Part shown: one piece after another, positions 52,546 through 60,101 of the stretch | Position numbering within the stretch: the first letter of the stretch is position 1 | Layout of the letters: each line of letters opens with the position of its first letter | Source of the DNA: a virus | IMG/VR virus record: IMGVR_UViG_3300005577_000004 | Span: 1-61,093 of that record | Strand: one strand, 5' to 3' | DNA length: 61,093 nt | The notes under the pieces: model-generated | The model's input: the letters and a program-made list of their open reading frames with translations, nothing else | Told to the model about the DNA's origin: nothing | Databases searched by the model: none | Made by a program: the position numbers and the translations under genes

Positions 52546-52876
52546 CGAGGTCGGCGGCAAGGGAAATCTCCTCCTGACCGGCGAACATGTCACTGGTGTA
52601 CATGGCGATTTGCGGCTTGCGCTTGGTAGATATTAGAAGCGCGTTGGTATAGAGGTGCTTGGCCGCAGACTTCGCGGCTTCCTTCAGCACCTCGTGCTTG
52701 TCTTCCTCGTCGGCATCGAAGCGCAGTTCAATGGTGAGAGTACGCATATTGATCAGGTCTCCTTGTGCATCAATTTGAATGTGGTTGTTGATCCATTCCC
52801 GCCAGCGCTCCCATTGGTCCGATGGTGCACCAGTTGGTGGGCGGCAGGCATTAGAAGCTTGGTTTTCGGGTGCCAT
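52538..52876 (-). CDS. Hypothetical protein, 112 aa (start uncertain)
   Basis: The C-terminal 69 residues (from RTLTIELRFDADEEDKHEV) look like a complete small domain known in phages; ATG 52747 would give this alone with AAGGAG upstream. ATG 52876 adds a protein-like Trp/Arg segment (SDQWERWREWINNHI). A start at 52999 would overlap the previous gene by 100 bp and read through a palindrome. Function unknown. Confidence 0.5.
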   Translation of the reverse strand: MAPENQASNACRPPTGAPSDQWERWREWINNHIQIDAQGDLINMRTLTIELRFDADEEDKHEVLKEAAKSAAKHLYTNALLISTKRKPQIAMYTSDMFAGQEEISLAADLDA

Positions 52877-52899
52877 CCAGTACCCGAAAATGTTGCGGG

Positions 52900-53391
52900 T
52901 TACCCGGAGCGGCGAACGGAATTTATGGTTGGGCTTACCTTTGGAGGTAACCCGAGGATGAATCGCAGCTTGCTTTCGTTCTGCACCGAGTTCATCCATC
53001 CTCGTAGAGCCTCCATGCCCATGCGCCCGTGGTAGTAAACCTTGACTTTGTTGGATTGCTTCTCAAGCTGCACAGGCTCTCGGTTGAGCACACCTGTCCA
53101 CGGAGCAGCGATAAGCGTGGCGGTTGCATAGAGCGGCTGTGTTTTCACCAAGTTTGGTATGGTGACAATCACACTGTCAGGCATATACCAATACGCACTG
53201 ACAAACGGTATGCCACGCTGCTTGGCTATTTCTTGGCACATCGCTTCAATAATGCTCGACTGGCGAAGCACTGTCGAACCTCTGTTGTTTCTAGTGACAC
53301 ATATTCCGATGGTGAGATAGTCCGACACGGCATGACGAAGAGAGGCGACCTCATCTTCGAAATATTTCGAGCCGCGAAAAACCTTTTCCAT
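52900..53391 (-). CDS. Hypothetical protein, 163 aa
   Basis: ATG 53391 with GGGGGATAT is preferred over an upstream GTG inside the palindrome. It lies 17 bp downstream of the expected transcription start of the promoter at 53415-53443. Mixed alpha/beta, with IIEAMCQEIAKQRGIPF and a hydrophobic ATATLIAAPWTGVL. The palindrome at 52935 is translated as Leu-Pro-Pro-Lys-Val near its end. Unrecognised. Confidence 0.6.
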   Translation of the reverse strand: MEKVFRGSKYFEDEVASLRHAVSDYLTIGICVTRNNRGSTVLRQSSIIEAMCQEIAKQRGIPFVSAYWYMPDSVIVTIPNLVKTQPLYATATLIAAPWTGVLNREPVQLEKQSNKVKVYYHGRMGMEALRGWMNSVQNESKLRFILGLPPKVSPTINSVRRSG

Positions 53392-53414
53392 ATATCCCCC
53401 ATTGGTTACCTGTG

Positions 53415-53443
53415 AAAGTAACACGGTATCAGGTTGGTGTCAA
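53415..53443 (-). promoter_or_regulatory. Leftward sigma70-type promoter whose -10 lies in a palindrome copy
   Basis: On the minus strand TTGACA (53443-53438), 17-bp spacer, TACTTT (53420-53415). The -35 and first spacer bases (TTGACACCAACCTG) match the rightward promoter at 1233. The -10 lies inside the palindrome copy at 53406-53421, the clearest hint that the palindrome could be an operator. Confidence 0.55.
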
Positions 53444-53466
53444 TAGGAACCTAGTCCTAATCAGAG

Positions 53467-53540
53467 AGCCCCACCTACGGTTACATTATCTAGAGGGTGT
53501 TCCGTTACCCTCAGAGGTAATTGCAACCGTAGGCGGGGCT
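53467..53540. repeat. Large dyad enclosing a palindrome copy
   Basis: AGCCCCACCTACGGTT (53467-53482) and AACCGTAGGCGGGGCT (53525-53540) pair with a single mismatch. The loop holds a copy of the palindrome (53505-53520). Following the AAA+ gene on the minus strand, it may terminate that transcript or mark a recombination site. Part of the sequence (ACGGTTACATT) recurs near 59.0 kb. Confidence 0.6.
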
Positions 53541-53559
53541 GGCTGGCCGCGTGAGTGCG

Positions 53560-54654
53560 CTACTTGTTGAGCGCGATAGCCGCCATCAGCGACGAATTGC
53601 GCATCGACCAAGAGTTGACCGCAGGATGCCGCAACAGCGAATAGTCGCGGCGGCAAGCAGTCTGTGCGAACGTAACCGCGAACTCCTTCGGCAGGCGATC
53701 CACGTACTTGATCACCGGCTCGGCGGTGTTGTAGTCCACGCGGTGCGCCAGATTGTAGCACACCAGCATCTGGGCATCCGGCTTGTCGGGCAGCTTCGCA
53801 GCCATCGGGTCCTTGATGATGACTTCGAACTTCGGCATTTCACGATCCAGCCGAACGAACGCGAACAACTGCGACACTGCACCGGCGCCGATCATGCCTT
53901 GGACTTCTTCCATGGTCAGCGTGTCATCGGGGAAACCGGAATCGCCATTGAGCTTGGACACGACCTGAAGGAAGCGATCTGCCTCGACCAGCGAACGCGG
54001 CGTACACCACGGACCCTGCTTTTCCGGCATCTTCTCGGGCCACACAATGTGCGGGTTCTGATTGGCGAACGCCATGGTGATGGGTGACACACCATTGACC
54101 GCAGCCCATTCGTTCCACGACGCAACATCGTCGGTAATGTCGATCTCGATGCGCCGATTGATCAGATGGTCCAGTTCCTTCGTGGACCCAGAACGATCCT
54201 GCGAGCGGTTGCCAGCCATCCACACGACCCAGCCCGGAGGCAGAGTGTGCGGGCCGAGACGGCGAGACAGCGCGGCTTCACCGATGACCTTCTTGGTGTC
54301 GGCGTCCATCTTGTCGGCTTCGTCAACGATGATGATGCCGCCATCGTATTCGTCCAGCCGCTTGCCCTCGGCAGTGCGGAACCAGAACGGGTCCGTATAC
54401 TGGCTTTCAAGATGCTCCATGCCATCGCTGCCCTTGCGGGACTTCGGCACGAGATAGCCAATGCTGTCGGCGGGCGTGAGCAGCGGGCCATTGATGATGA
54501 CATTGCCGATGTTCTTGTTGAGCAGTTTCGACAAGATCGTGGAAGCCTCGACAAAGACCGTGGTCTTGCCGCGACCGGGTGCCGACTTGATATACACGCA
54601 CTTTTGTGCGGCGTACCAATACGGGATGCGCTTGAGAACGGAAGAAAGGTTCAT
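53560..54654 (-). CDS. MoxR-type AAA+ ATPase, 364 aa
   Basis: Walker A SAPGRGKTT (residues 24-32) and Walker B GGIIIVDEADKM (about residues 104-115), followed by WVVWMAGNRSQD as a sensor 1-like strand and an arginine-rich LDHLINRRIEI. ACAGGAGACTAAAGC precedes the ATG. The family couples ATP hydrolysis to remodelling by a VWA-domain partner; the VWA-peptidase gene lies 1.4 kb downstream in the same operon region. Confidence 0.8.
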   Translation of the reverse strand: MNLSSVLKRIPYWYAAQKCVYIKSAPGRGKTTVFVEASTILSKLLNKNIGNVIINGPLLTPADSIGYLVPKSRKGSDGMEHLESQYTDPFWFRTAEGKRLDEYDGGIIIVDEADKMDADTKKVIGEAALSRRLGPHTLPPGWVVWMAGNRSQDRSGSTKELDHLINRRIEIDITDDVASWNEWAAVNGVSPITMAFANQNPHIVWPEKMPEKQGPWCTPRSLVEADRFLQVVSKLNGDSGFPDDTLTMEEVQGMIGAGAVSQLFAFVRLDREMPKFEVIIKDPMAAKLPDKPDAQMLVCYNLAHRVDYNTAEPVIKYVDRLPKEFAVTFAQTACRRDYSLLRHPAVNSWSMRNSSLMAAIALNK

Positions 54655-54697
54655 GCTTTAGTCTCCTGTTTGGGTGGGTTACTTCCAGAGGTAACGT

Positions 54698-54931
54698 CTA
54701 CTTGACGCTAACCCTATCGCCACGAATGGTCGTGTACAGGTCGTTGCGTGTGGCCAGCACACGACCTTGATCGATGTTATCCAGCACATCGAAATACTGT
54801 TGATCAACCATGACAAGGTTTTTGTCATGGTCATATGTTGCGAGCAGACCACCATGCAAGGTTGTCATGCGAATGAGCCGGGACGGGCGACCGTCTTCCG
54901 GCACAAAAGTCCAGCCGTCGTTCTGGGTCAT
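54698..54931 (-). CDS. Hypothetical protein, 77 aa
   Basis: Start overlaps the previous stop (ATGA). Beta-rich with hydrophobic strands (GGLLATYDHDKNLVMVDQQYF). Unrecognised. A palindrome copy follows its stop. Confidence 0.55.
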   Translation of the reverse strand: MTQNDGWTFVPEDGRPSRLIRMTTLHGGLLATYDHDKNLVMVDQQYFDVLDNIDQGRVLATRNDLYTTIRGDRVSVK

Positions 54932-55536
54932 TCCTTTTTACCTTTCGAGGTAACTTCGTCATCCAGCACACGCTGGCTGAAGAAAACCATCTTTTCGGCG
55001 TCATATTTGCCGTCGTTGTAACCACGCTTGGACTGCCCCTGCCGGGCCGCACACCGACGCCAGAGCGCCTTAAGCACGTTGCCTTCAGCGTAGCTCATGC
55101 CAAGCGCCTCGATGACATCGTTGCACTCGACAGTGTACGGCTTTCGCCCCGGCGTTGTGGGGTGGCTGATCGGAAGCTGATAGTAGTTGACCGAAAAGCC
55201 GGTGTGTTCGCGGGTGTCAACAGTGCCGCGCACATCAGCCAGCACCTTGGCGATCTTCTCGGCACGAGCGAGACGTTTGGCCGGATGAGTGCGCGGCTTG
55301 CGTTCGCGGGCAACCGGTGTTGGATTGATTGGCTTGACCCTGCCCGTTGCTCTGCCGTCGCCGTCGCGTTCAGCCTCGAAGCCTTCGGGGATGACAAATG
55401 TCCGCCTGTCTTCGTAGTCTTTACGGGCTTTGTCGGCGTCGATTGGAATTTGATCCTGCTTGGAAAGATGCTCGTCCAACTTCTGCTCGAAGTCGGCATC
55501 GGTTTCGAACGGCGTCGGGTATGGTTTCTTGGTCAT
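54928..55536 (-). CDS. Conserved phage hypothetical protein, 202 aa
   Basis: CAGGAGAAGACC precedes the ATG. A charged disordered N-terminal half precedes a compact C-terminal domain (NDVIEALGMSYAEGNVLKALWRR with a later YDAEKMVFFSQR), recurrent in large phage genomes without a function. The final residues (VTSKGKKE) are encoded by the palindrome at 54938. Confidence 0.6.
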   Translation of the reverse strand: MTKKPYPTPFETDADFEQKLDEHLSKQDQIPIDADKARKDYEDRRTFVIPEGFEAERDGDGRATGRVKPINPTPVARERKPRTHPAKRLARAEKIAKVLADVRGTVDTREHTGFSVNYYQLPISHPTTPGRKPYTVECNDVIEALGMSYAEGNVLKALWRRCAARQGQSKRGYNDGKYDAEKMVFFSQRVLDDEVTSKGKKE

Positions 55537-55591
55537 GGTCTTCTCCTGTTGTTACCCCCAAGGGTAATAATTGTCAGTCCAATCTGGGCTG

Positions 55592-56221
55592 TTAGCACGA
55601 GCACGTAAAAAAGCTCTCCCGGTCGTTACCGGGCACCACCTTTCCGGTAATGACTTCATAGTCATCCCAAAATGTTTCGTAAAGGCTCACCCCTTCCAGA
55701 TTGCCGCTGTCTTTTTCGCCGTAGGTATATTCCCCATGCTCAAGGTGGGCCTTGGCCCCAGCCATGATATAGTCATAGCGCTCACCAATTTCGTGGCAGA
55801 ACTCCTTCATGCGGGCCATCGCCATGGACTGCGCCGGGATGAACGGCGTGACGGTCTCGGTTACCTTCTGGGGTAATTGGTTGCCGTACGGTTCCGCGAA
55901 CGCCGGATGTGACCAGACATGGCGCAATGATGTGATGGTGCGAGGCAGCACGATGAACCAGAACTGTTCACCTTTTCGCACATGTTCGGTTAGGAACGGG
56001 TCCACGATACCCGTTGCATCCTCGTATCCAAGACTGACCGAACGGACGGCCACACCATTGACGATCTTGGCACGCTGACCGGGTGCCAGTGCAGTTTCAC
56101 CGCAGATCACAGGCTCAACCGCCAGATGGATTGCGTCCCTGCCGCTGCCCTCGGGGATTGGACATGTGCCCAGCGTATCGAGCGCGTCGGTGCTCACGGT
56201 ATGCTTCTGATTATCGGACAT
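55592..56221 (-). CDS. Hypothetical protein, 209 aa
   Basis: ATG 56221 has GGAGAG six bases upstream. A beta-rich N-terminus with Cys, Pro and Gly turns leads into a helical C-terminal half (PAQSMAMARMKEFCHEIGERY). The palindrome at 55861 is translated as Gln-Leu-Pro-Gln-Lys-Val between the two. Ends in CSC. Unrecognised. Confidence 0.55.
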   Translation of the reverse strand: MSDNQKHTVSTDALDTLGTCPIPEGSGRDAIHLAVEPVICGETALAPGQRAKIVNGVAVRSVSLGYEDATGIVDPFLTEHVRKGEQFWFIVLPRTITSLRHVWSHPAFAEPYGNQLPQKVTETVTPFIPAQSMAMARMKEFCHEIGERYDYIMAGAKAHLEHGEYTYGEKDSGNLEGVSLYETFWDDYEVITGKVVPGNDRESFFTCSC

Positions 56222-56636
56222 TTTTTTCTCTCCACATTTGGGCTTCGTTACCTCCACGGGTAACTTCGTGAATGAATGCCTGCAACAGGAATGGATCGGC
56301 TGGCACGTGATGAGTGCGCTGAATGTTTCTCCGCTTCTGCCGTTCATGCTGGTGAGCAAACATATGCTGTATCTCTGCCACCTCGGCACCGCGACCGGGG
56401 TCAAAGCTATCCCAGACCATGACACAGCATAAATCCGATCTACCGTTTCTACTGTTTCTGTCGTACGCCCACACAAACACCCGTTTGCCGTTGCAGATGC
56501 ACGTATAGAACGGTGCCCAACCAGTGCTATTTATACCCCTGTCAGGATGACCGGGGATATATCTCTCCTCGGCGAACCCCATGAGCGGGCACATATCGCC
56601 GGGGGTTACATCAGTGTTCGATGGTGATTGGTGCAT
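56211..56636 (-). CDS. Small early protein, family A paralogue, 141 aa
   Basis: ATG 56636 has GAGGAACT upstream. CPLMGFAEERY, FYTCICNGKRVFVWAYD and VPADPFLLQAFIHEV match the family core seen at 40.2-40.9 kb although 16 kb apart. The tail after IHEVTRGGN comes from the palindrome at 56248. Function unknown. Confidence 0.65.
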   Translation of the reverse strand: MHQSPSNTDVTPGDMCPLMGFAEERYIPGHPDRGINSTGWAPFYTCICNGKRVFVWAYDRNSRNGRSDLCCVMVWDSFDPGRGAEVAEIQHMFAHQHERQKRRNIQRTHHVPADPFLLQAFIHEVTRGGNEAQMWREKNVR

Positions 56637-56766
56637 AGTTCCTCGCCTCCACATGACGACCATAGCGGTCGCGGCGGCTCACACAGAACATGAACGTTAA
56701 GCGTCCAATGAACAAGAACCGCAGCCCGCCAACCTTGCGGGTTTCAATATTTAAAAAACGATGCAT
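56611..56766 (-). CDS. Small basic protein, 51 aa
   Basis: ATG 56766 has AGAGGGGAAAATC upstream and lies within the end of the previous gene. Arg-rich, with a hydrophobic segment (GLRFLFIGRLTFMFCV) that could insert in a membrane. Unrecognised. Confidence 0.5.
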   Translation of the reverse strand: MHRFLNIETRKVGGLRFLFIGRLTFMFCVSRRDRYGRHVEARNYAPITIEH

Positions 56767-57061
56767 CGATTTTCCCCTCTGGTATGGTCTTACCTTCCGA
56801 GGTAAGCGCCAGTTCAACAATTTCTCGATAGCGCCCCATGCTCTGGGTATGACGACTATCGCACACTGACTCCAATGACATGCTGGAATAGTCGGTGCCG
56901 TGGTCGCTGTGGCGCAACACGACGCTTCCGGTTATGAAAGTCCCTCTTATACGCATTGATTGTTCACTTGTACCCATACAAATGTACCCATCGGCTTTAT
57001 CAACCCAGCCAATGAACCGGCAACGCTCGCAGTCGTGCTTATATCTCGGGTGCTGGATCAT
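56744..57061 (-). CDS. Hypothetical protein with possible zinc-binding Cys, 105 aa
   Basis: ATG 57061 follows the previous stop directly. N-terminal HDCERCRFIGW and a later YICMG resemble a small zinc-binding knuckle. The palindrome (56790) is translated as Leu-Thr-Ser-Glu-Gly-Lys. Function unknown. Confidence 0.55.
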   Translation of the reverse strand: MIQHPRYKHDCERCRFIGWVDKADGYICMGTSEQSMRIRGTFITGSVVLRHSDHGTDYSSMSLESVCDSRHTQSMGRYREIVELALTSEGKTIPEGKIDASFFKY

Positions 57062-57062
57062 G

Positions 57063-57197
57063 TTACCACTCGTCCCGTAGCTGCTCCCATGCTTCATAGA
57101 AAGCACGGATGGTGCCACGCACAGCAATGAACATGATCCACCATACGGCGAGAAACACAATGATCATTGGCGCGTGATATGCAAGCCACAATCCCAT
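57063..57197 (-). CDS. Small single-pass membrane protein, 44 aa
   Basis: Below usual cut-offs. One membrane helix (APMIIVFLAVWWIMFIAV), then a charged helix ending in LRDEW. GGAGCTAACC precedes the ATG and the stop nearly touches the next start. Likely real from its coupling; function unknown. Confidence 0.55.
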   Translation of the reverse strand: MGLWLAYHAPMIIVFLAVWWIMFIAVRGTIRAFYEAWEQLRDEW

Positions 57198-57294
57198 GGT
57201 TAGCTCCTTTAGTTACCCCCAAAGGTAACGGGGATGGGGTAATGGGCAGTTTAACGTCATGCCAAGGACGGAAACAAGCGTCGATGTTTAGGCG

Positions 57295-57786
57295 TTACTT
57301 GTGGCCACCTCCGTTGTTGGTCTTCCCGCCATGGCCGTCGTGATTGCCACCGCCATCGCCTTCGTCGCCGTTGCCTTGGTCGCCGCCGTGATGGTTGTGG
57401 TCTCCCGAATTGCCGGGATCGCCGCCATCATCGCCATTGCCGCCGCCAGCATCGTGGTGCTCGTGATCGTGGTCGTGACCATGATCGCCGTCGCCGGGAT
57501 CACCGCCACCACCATCACCGGGGTTTCCACCCGGATCACCACCGCCACCATGATCACCGTCGCCGGGATCGCCACCGGGGTCGCCGCCACCATTGTCGCC
57601 ACCGGGGTTTCCACCCGGATCGTGACTGGCCGCGTGACCGGCAGAGCGAGCGTTGCCGCTGCCTTCACAGTTGTTGACACGCCACATATTCAGCGGCCAA
57701 CGGCAGTTCTCGACATTACCGGCGTATGCGACGTGTGAGTGCGCAAGCGCCACACCCGCCATCAACGCCATTTTCAGGCCCTTCAT
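57295..57786 (-). CDS. Exported Gly/Asp/His-rich low-complexity protein, 163 aa
   Basis: AAAGGAGTACCTAAA precedes the ATG. A typical signal peptide (LKMALMAGVALAHSHVAYAG) is followed by a short Cys-containing segment and about 110 residues of (G)GDPG-type repeats interspersed with His (GDHGHDHDHEHH). Such sequences bind divalent metals or calcium. It is presumably released to the periplasm or cell surface. An exported protein in an early leftward operon is unusual. Confidence 0.65.
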   Translation of the reverse strand: MKGLKMALMAGVALAHSHVAYAGNVENCRWPLNMWRVNNCEGSGNARSAGHAASHDPGGNPGGDNGGGDPGGDPGDGDHGGGGDPGGNPGDGGGGDPGDGDHGHDHDHEHHDAGGGNGDDGGDPGNSGDHNHHGGDQGNGDEGDGGGNHDGHGGKTNNGGGHK

Positions 57787-57995
57787 TTTAGGTACTCCTT
57801 TGGTTGCGGGCAGGCACCCCCCGCCCTATTGGGTTTCAATTTTATGTGTAGCCGGTATAGGAGTTTGAATTTGGGGCGCATGGCGATGGACGCTTTTATG
57901 GCTGCGCGTCGGGTATTGTTGTACAAGCCTATGGTGCGAAGCTTTTGGCCCGATACTTCAAATTCATATACGTTGTAAAACCCATTCGGATACAT
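57783..57995 (-). CDS. Small basic protein, 70 aa
   Basis: ATG 57995 overlaps the previous stop (TGATG) and the stop overlaps the next start (ATGA). Beta-rich N-terminus (YNVYEFEVSGQKLRTIGLY), basic C-terminus (RLHIKLKPNR). Unrecognised. Confidence 0.55.
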   Translation of the reverse strand: MYPNGFYNVYEFEVSGQKLRTIGLYNNTRRAAIKASIAMRPKFKLLYRLHIKLKPNRAGGACPQPKEYLK

Positions 57996-58231
57996 CAGAT
58001 TTCTCCGTTGAGCGCGGCCTGCGCTGCCTCTTTGGCGCGCTTGCTGGCGATCTCCTTGAATATGAACCCGCATGCTTTAAGGAAACGTTCGCGCTCGAAA
58101 TTCTTATTGTCCTTGGCAAACACGTCGGCCAAATGGTTGGCGACAGGCTCAAGAACAGCTTCGTTCTTTGGCATGCCCAACACAGCCGACTTGAACGCGA
58201 AAGCGAACCGGACATAGTGCTTACGATGCAT
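57995..58231 (-). CDS. Small helical protein, 78 aa
   Basis: The palindrome at 58235-58250 supplies TTTGGAGGTAACCA before ATG. Helical and basic, with FAKDNKNFERERFLKACGF. Unrecognised. Confidence 0.55.
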   Translation of the reverse strand: MHRKHYVRFAFAFKSAVLGMPKNEAVLEPVANHLADVFAKDNKNFERERFLKACGFIFKEIASKRAKEAAQAALNGEI

Positions 58232-58234
58232 TGG

Positions 58235-58342
58235 TTACCTCCAAAGGTAATAGATGAGATACAGCCAGCCGGGTGCAATGATAAGCAGCGCCACACCCAC
58301 GCCAACCCATAGGTTACCATCGGGGCCGGGTTTCTGGTCCAT
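58235..58342 (-). CDS. Small single-pass membrane protein, 35 aa
   Basis: Very short, but AAGGAG lies 8 bases before ATG and the stop is the TAA of the palindrome (last codons Tyr-Leu-Trp-Arg-stop). One membrane helix (GVGVALLIIAPGWLYLIYYL). The gene therefore ends in the same repeat that starts the next gene. Confidence 0.55.
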   Translation of the reverse strand: MDQKPGPDGNLWVGVGVALLIIAPGWLYLIYYLWR

Positions 58343-58357
58343 TACATGAACTCCTTG

Positions 58358-58579
58358 TTACATAAATTCTTTGTGTATATGAGGATACGCGGTGACCTTC
58401 TTGATGCTGCCATCTGGCATGGTGATTTCACCACGCGAACGCTCCTCGGCGATCTCCTTGGCCAGCTTCTCGCAGTGCGTCATTGAGCGCGGCAGATAGA
58501 TCAGCGTGCCGTTCGACATGACGCGGTAAACGGCATAGGACTTACGCTCGATCTTGGTCGAGCCGATTTCGTAGCACAT
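58358..58579 (-). CDS. Hypothetical protein, 73 aa
   Basis: ATG 58579 overlaps the preceding stop (TGATG) with GGGGAG upstream. Beta-rich N-terminus, helical C-terminus (MTHCEKLAKEIAEERSRG). Unrecognised. Confidence 0.55.
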   Translation of the reverse strand: MCYEIGSTKIERKSYAVYRVMSNGTLIYLPRSMTHCEKLAKEIAEERSRGEITMPDGSIKKVTAYPHIHKEFM

Positions 58580-58803
58580 CACTTCAACTCCCCCAGCTTG
58601 CGCTTGGCTTCCGCAAAGATTTGACCTACAGCCAACCAATGGTCAGCCAACTCGTTATCAGCATCGCGCACAGCACGCGCATAATGCTCCATGCTGACAT
58701 GTTGCAATGCTTCGGCAGCAGCATAGCTACCCGATGATATGAGAATGTCCGCACGCATGCGCCGCATTGTACCAGCATTGTCCTGTATTTGTTTCAATGC
58801 CAT
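58579..58803 (-). CDS. Small helical protein, 74 aa
   Basis: The palindrome at 58809-58824 supplies TTGGAGGTAACGGCA before ATG. Ala-rich and helical throughout (AAAEALQHVSMEHYARAV). First gene downstream of the promoter at 59008-59037, with a leader of about 200 nt. Confidence 0.55.
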   Translation of the reverse strand: MALKQIQDNAGTMRRMRADILISSGSYAAAEALQHVSMEHYARAVRDADNELADHWLAVGQIFAEAKRKLGELK

Positions 58804-58824
58804 TGCCGTTACCTCCAAAGGTAA

Positions 58825-59007
58825 GAATAAAATGCCAGCCGTTCCCACCGCCCGCATTGATCCGTGTCCCCTGATGCTTACCTTCGAAGGTAAGATAGGG
58901 CTGACCGCGCTCCCGCGCTTCCGGTGCGTCCCGCTCTACCACGCTGGCAGTGAGCGGCCTTAAAAATCGTGAGTGCGCGCCTTGTCCTAGCCCCTTCCAC
59001 GGTTACA
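58825..59007. other. Untranslated leader region, no supported gene
   Basis: Lies between the promoter near 59.0 kb and the first gene at 58803. It contains a perfect palindrome copy at 58878-58893. Open frames here lack start signals and are rich in Arg/Gly. A tRNA-like D-arm fragment is not supported by a T-arm or acceptor stem. Confidence 0.4.
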
Positions 59008-59037
59008 TTGATACCATGGTGTGAACGGTTAGGTCAA
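59008..59037 (-). promoter_or_regulatory. Leftward sigma70-type promoter
   Basis: On the minus strand TTGACC (59037-59032), 18-bp spacer, TATCAA (59013-59008). It starts immediately after a terminator and drives the run of small genes from 58803 downwards. The sequence just past the -10 (AATGTAACCG) recurs in the 53.48 kb dyad. Confidence 0.55.
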
Positions 59038-59040
59038 GAC

Positions 59041-59076
59041 AAAAAGAAACCGTGGGCAAGTCACCCTACCCACGGT
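59041..59076 (-). terminator. Rho-independent terminator of the first leftward operon
   Basis: On the minus strand ACCGTGGG and CCCACGGT form an 8-bp stem around a 12-nt loop, followed by TTCTTTTT. It ends the transcript of the 310-residue gene and lies directly before the next leftward promoter, a terminator-promoter pair like that at 1.2 kb. Confidence 0.75.
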
Positions 59077-59168
59077 AATCTATCATCCGCATCCTAAGTG
59101 CGGGGTGCCATCGTGCGGGTAACAACCCATTGTACCGATGGTCTAGTGTTTGGTTACCTCCGAAGGTA

Positions 59169-60101
59169 TTATGCCTTCTGGTAACCCATTCTGGCCAGCA
59201 AGGCGGCGAACTGGTCGCTGTTCTTGGTGGCAAGCTGCGTGAGTTCGGTCTCGACTTCCTCGTCGGTTGCGTCGGGCTGGTTGGCAGCGTCGATCTCGGC
59301 GAGGCGGTCACGCAAGCTGTCAACTGCCGTGCGGATGTGGTCCGACTGATCCACGATACCCTCCACGCCGTCCGTGTATAGCTTTTCCAGCTTCTTGAAC
59401 ACGCCATCGATGATCTTGCGCAGTTCCGGCGAAGCCTTCTCCGGCTTGGCGATGACTTCGGCAAGCTGATCGTCGGTCAGGTCAGCGTCGGCGCCCTTGA
59501 TCTGGGTGCGCGCCACGTCGATGTAGGCAGCGTAGGCAGACTTGACCTTCTTCGAGTCGAGGATCATTTGCTTGCGCACCTTGGCGGCACGTTCAAGCAC
59601 ATCCTGCGGATCGACAGTGGTGAGCATGCCGAACTGCACGAACTGGCGTGCCTTGCTGATGTTCGCCTTCAGGCCGCCCGACGAACGCTCGTGCACTGCC
59701 TTCTTGCCCTCGGCCTTCGAGTATTCATTGAAGAGGAACTCGGCGTCGTCATATTTGTACTTCCCGCCCTTGGGCAGATCGTCGCCATCGTATTTCTTCT
59801 CCAGATCGATGACGCCCTCGGCGGCCATCTTGGTGAACTGGAACGCCAGCTTGGGCAGCGAGTCCTTGCCGGCAGCGCTGTCGCGACCCAACTCGCGGAT
59901 GAACTTCACGCCCTCGGCAAGCCGGTTGTCGTTGGACTGGTTGGCATGCGGGTTGGGAACGTCGTCTTCGGTCTGGCCAGCGTTACCGGCATCAGCCGTG
60001 GTCGTTTCGGTATTCGCGTTGGTCTGGTCTTCGGCCTGCATGCCCGCTGCCATCTGGTCAGCCAACGATGCCTGCTTTTCGGTCTTGTTCTTCGATGCCA
60101 T
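59169..60101 (-). CDS. Early hypothetical protein, 310 aa
   Basis: ATG 60101 has CAGGAGAGTATCAAC upstream. An acidic Asn/Thr-rich disordered N-terminal 60 residues precede a helical, charged body with coiled-coil character (RQFVQFGMLTTVDPQDVLE, DGVFKKLEKLYTDGVEG). It is GC-rich with strongly biased codons, suggesting high expression, and sits alone between two promoters and a terminator. A DNA-binding or host-takeover role is possible; no family recognised. The palindrome at 59154 overlaps the stop side. Confidence 0.65.
   Translation of the reverse strand: MASKNKTEKQASLADQMAAGMQAEDQTNANTETTTADAGNAGQTEDDVPNPHANQSNDNRLAEGVKFIRELGRDSAAGKDSLPKLAFQFTKMAAEGVIDLEKKYDGDDLPKGGKYKYDDAEFLFNEYSKAEGKKAVHERSSGGLKANISKARQFVQFGMLTTVDPQDVLERAAKVRKQMILDSKKVKSAYAAYIDVARTQIKGADADLTDDQLAEVIAKPEKASPELRKIIDGVFKKLEKLYTDGVEGIVDQSDHIRTAVDSLRDRLAEIDAANQPDATDEEVETELTQLATKNSDQFAALLARMGYQKA

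Noticed and set aside
57301-57738. Rightward Val/Ala/Thr-rich open frame of 145 codons resembling a membrane protein
   Set aside because: It is the antisense of the Gly/Asp/His repeat gene; the hydrophobic look follows from complementing GGN and GAN codons.
58880-58970. A tRNA-like sequence (GGTAGAGC and GGTTCGAA-like words near a palindrome copy)
   Set aside because: No consistent acceptor stem, D-loop length or 7-nt T-loop; the TTCGAA belongs to the dispersed palindrome.
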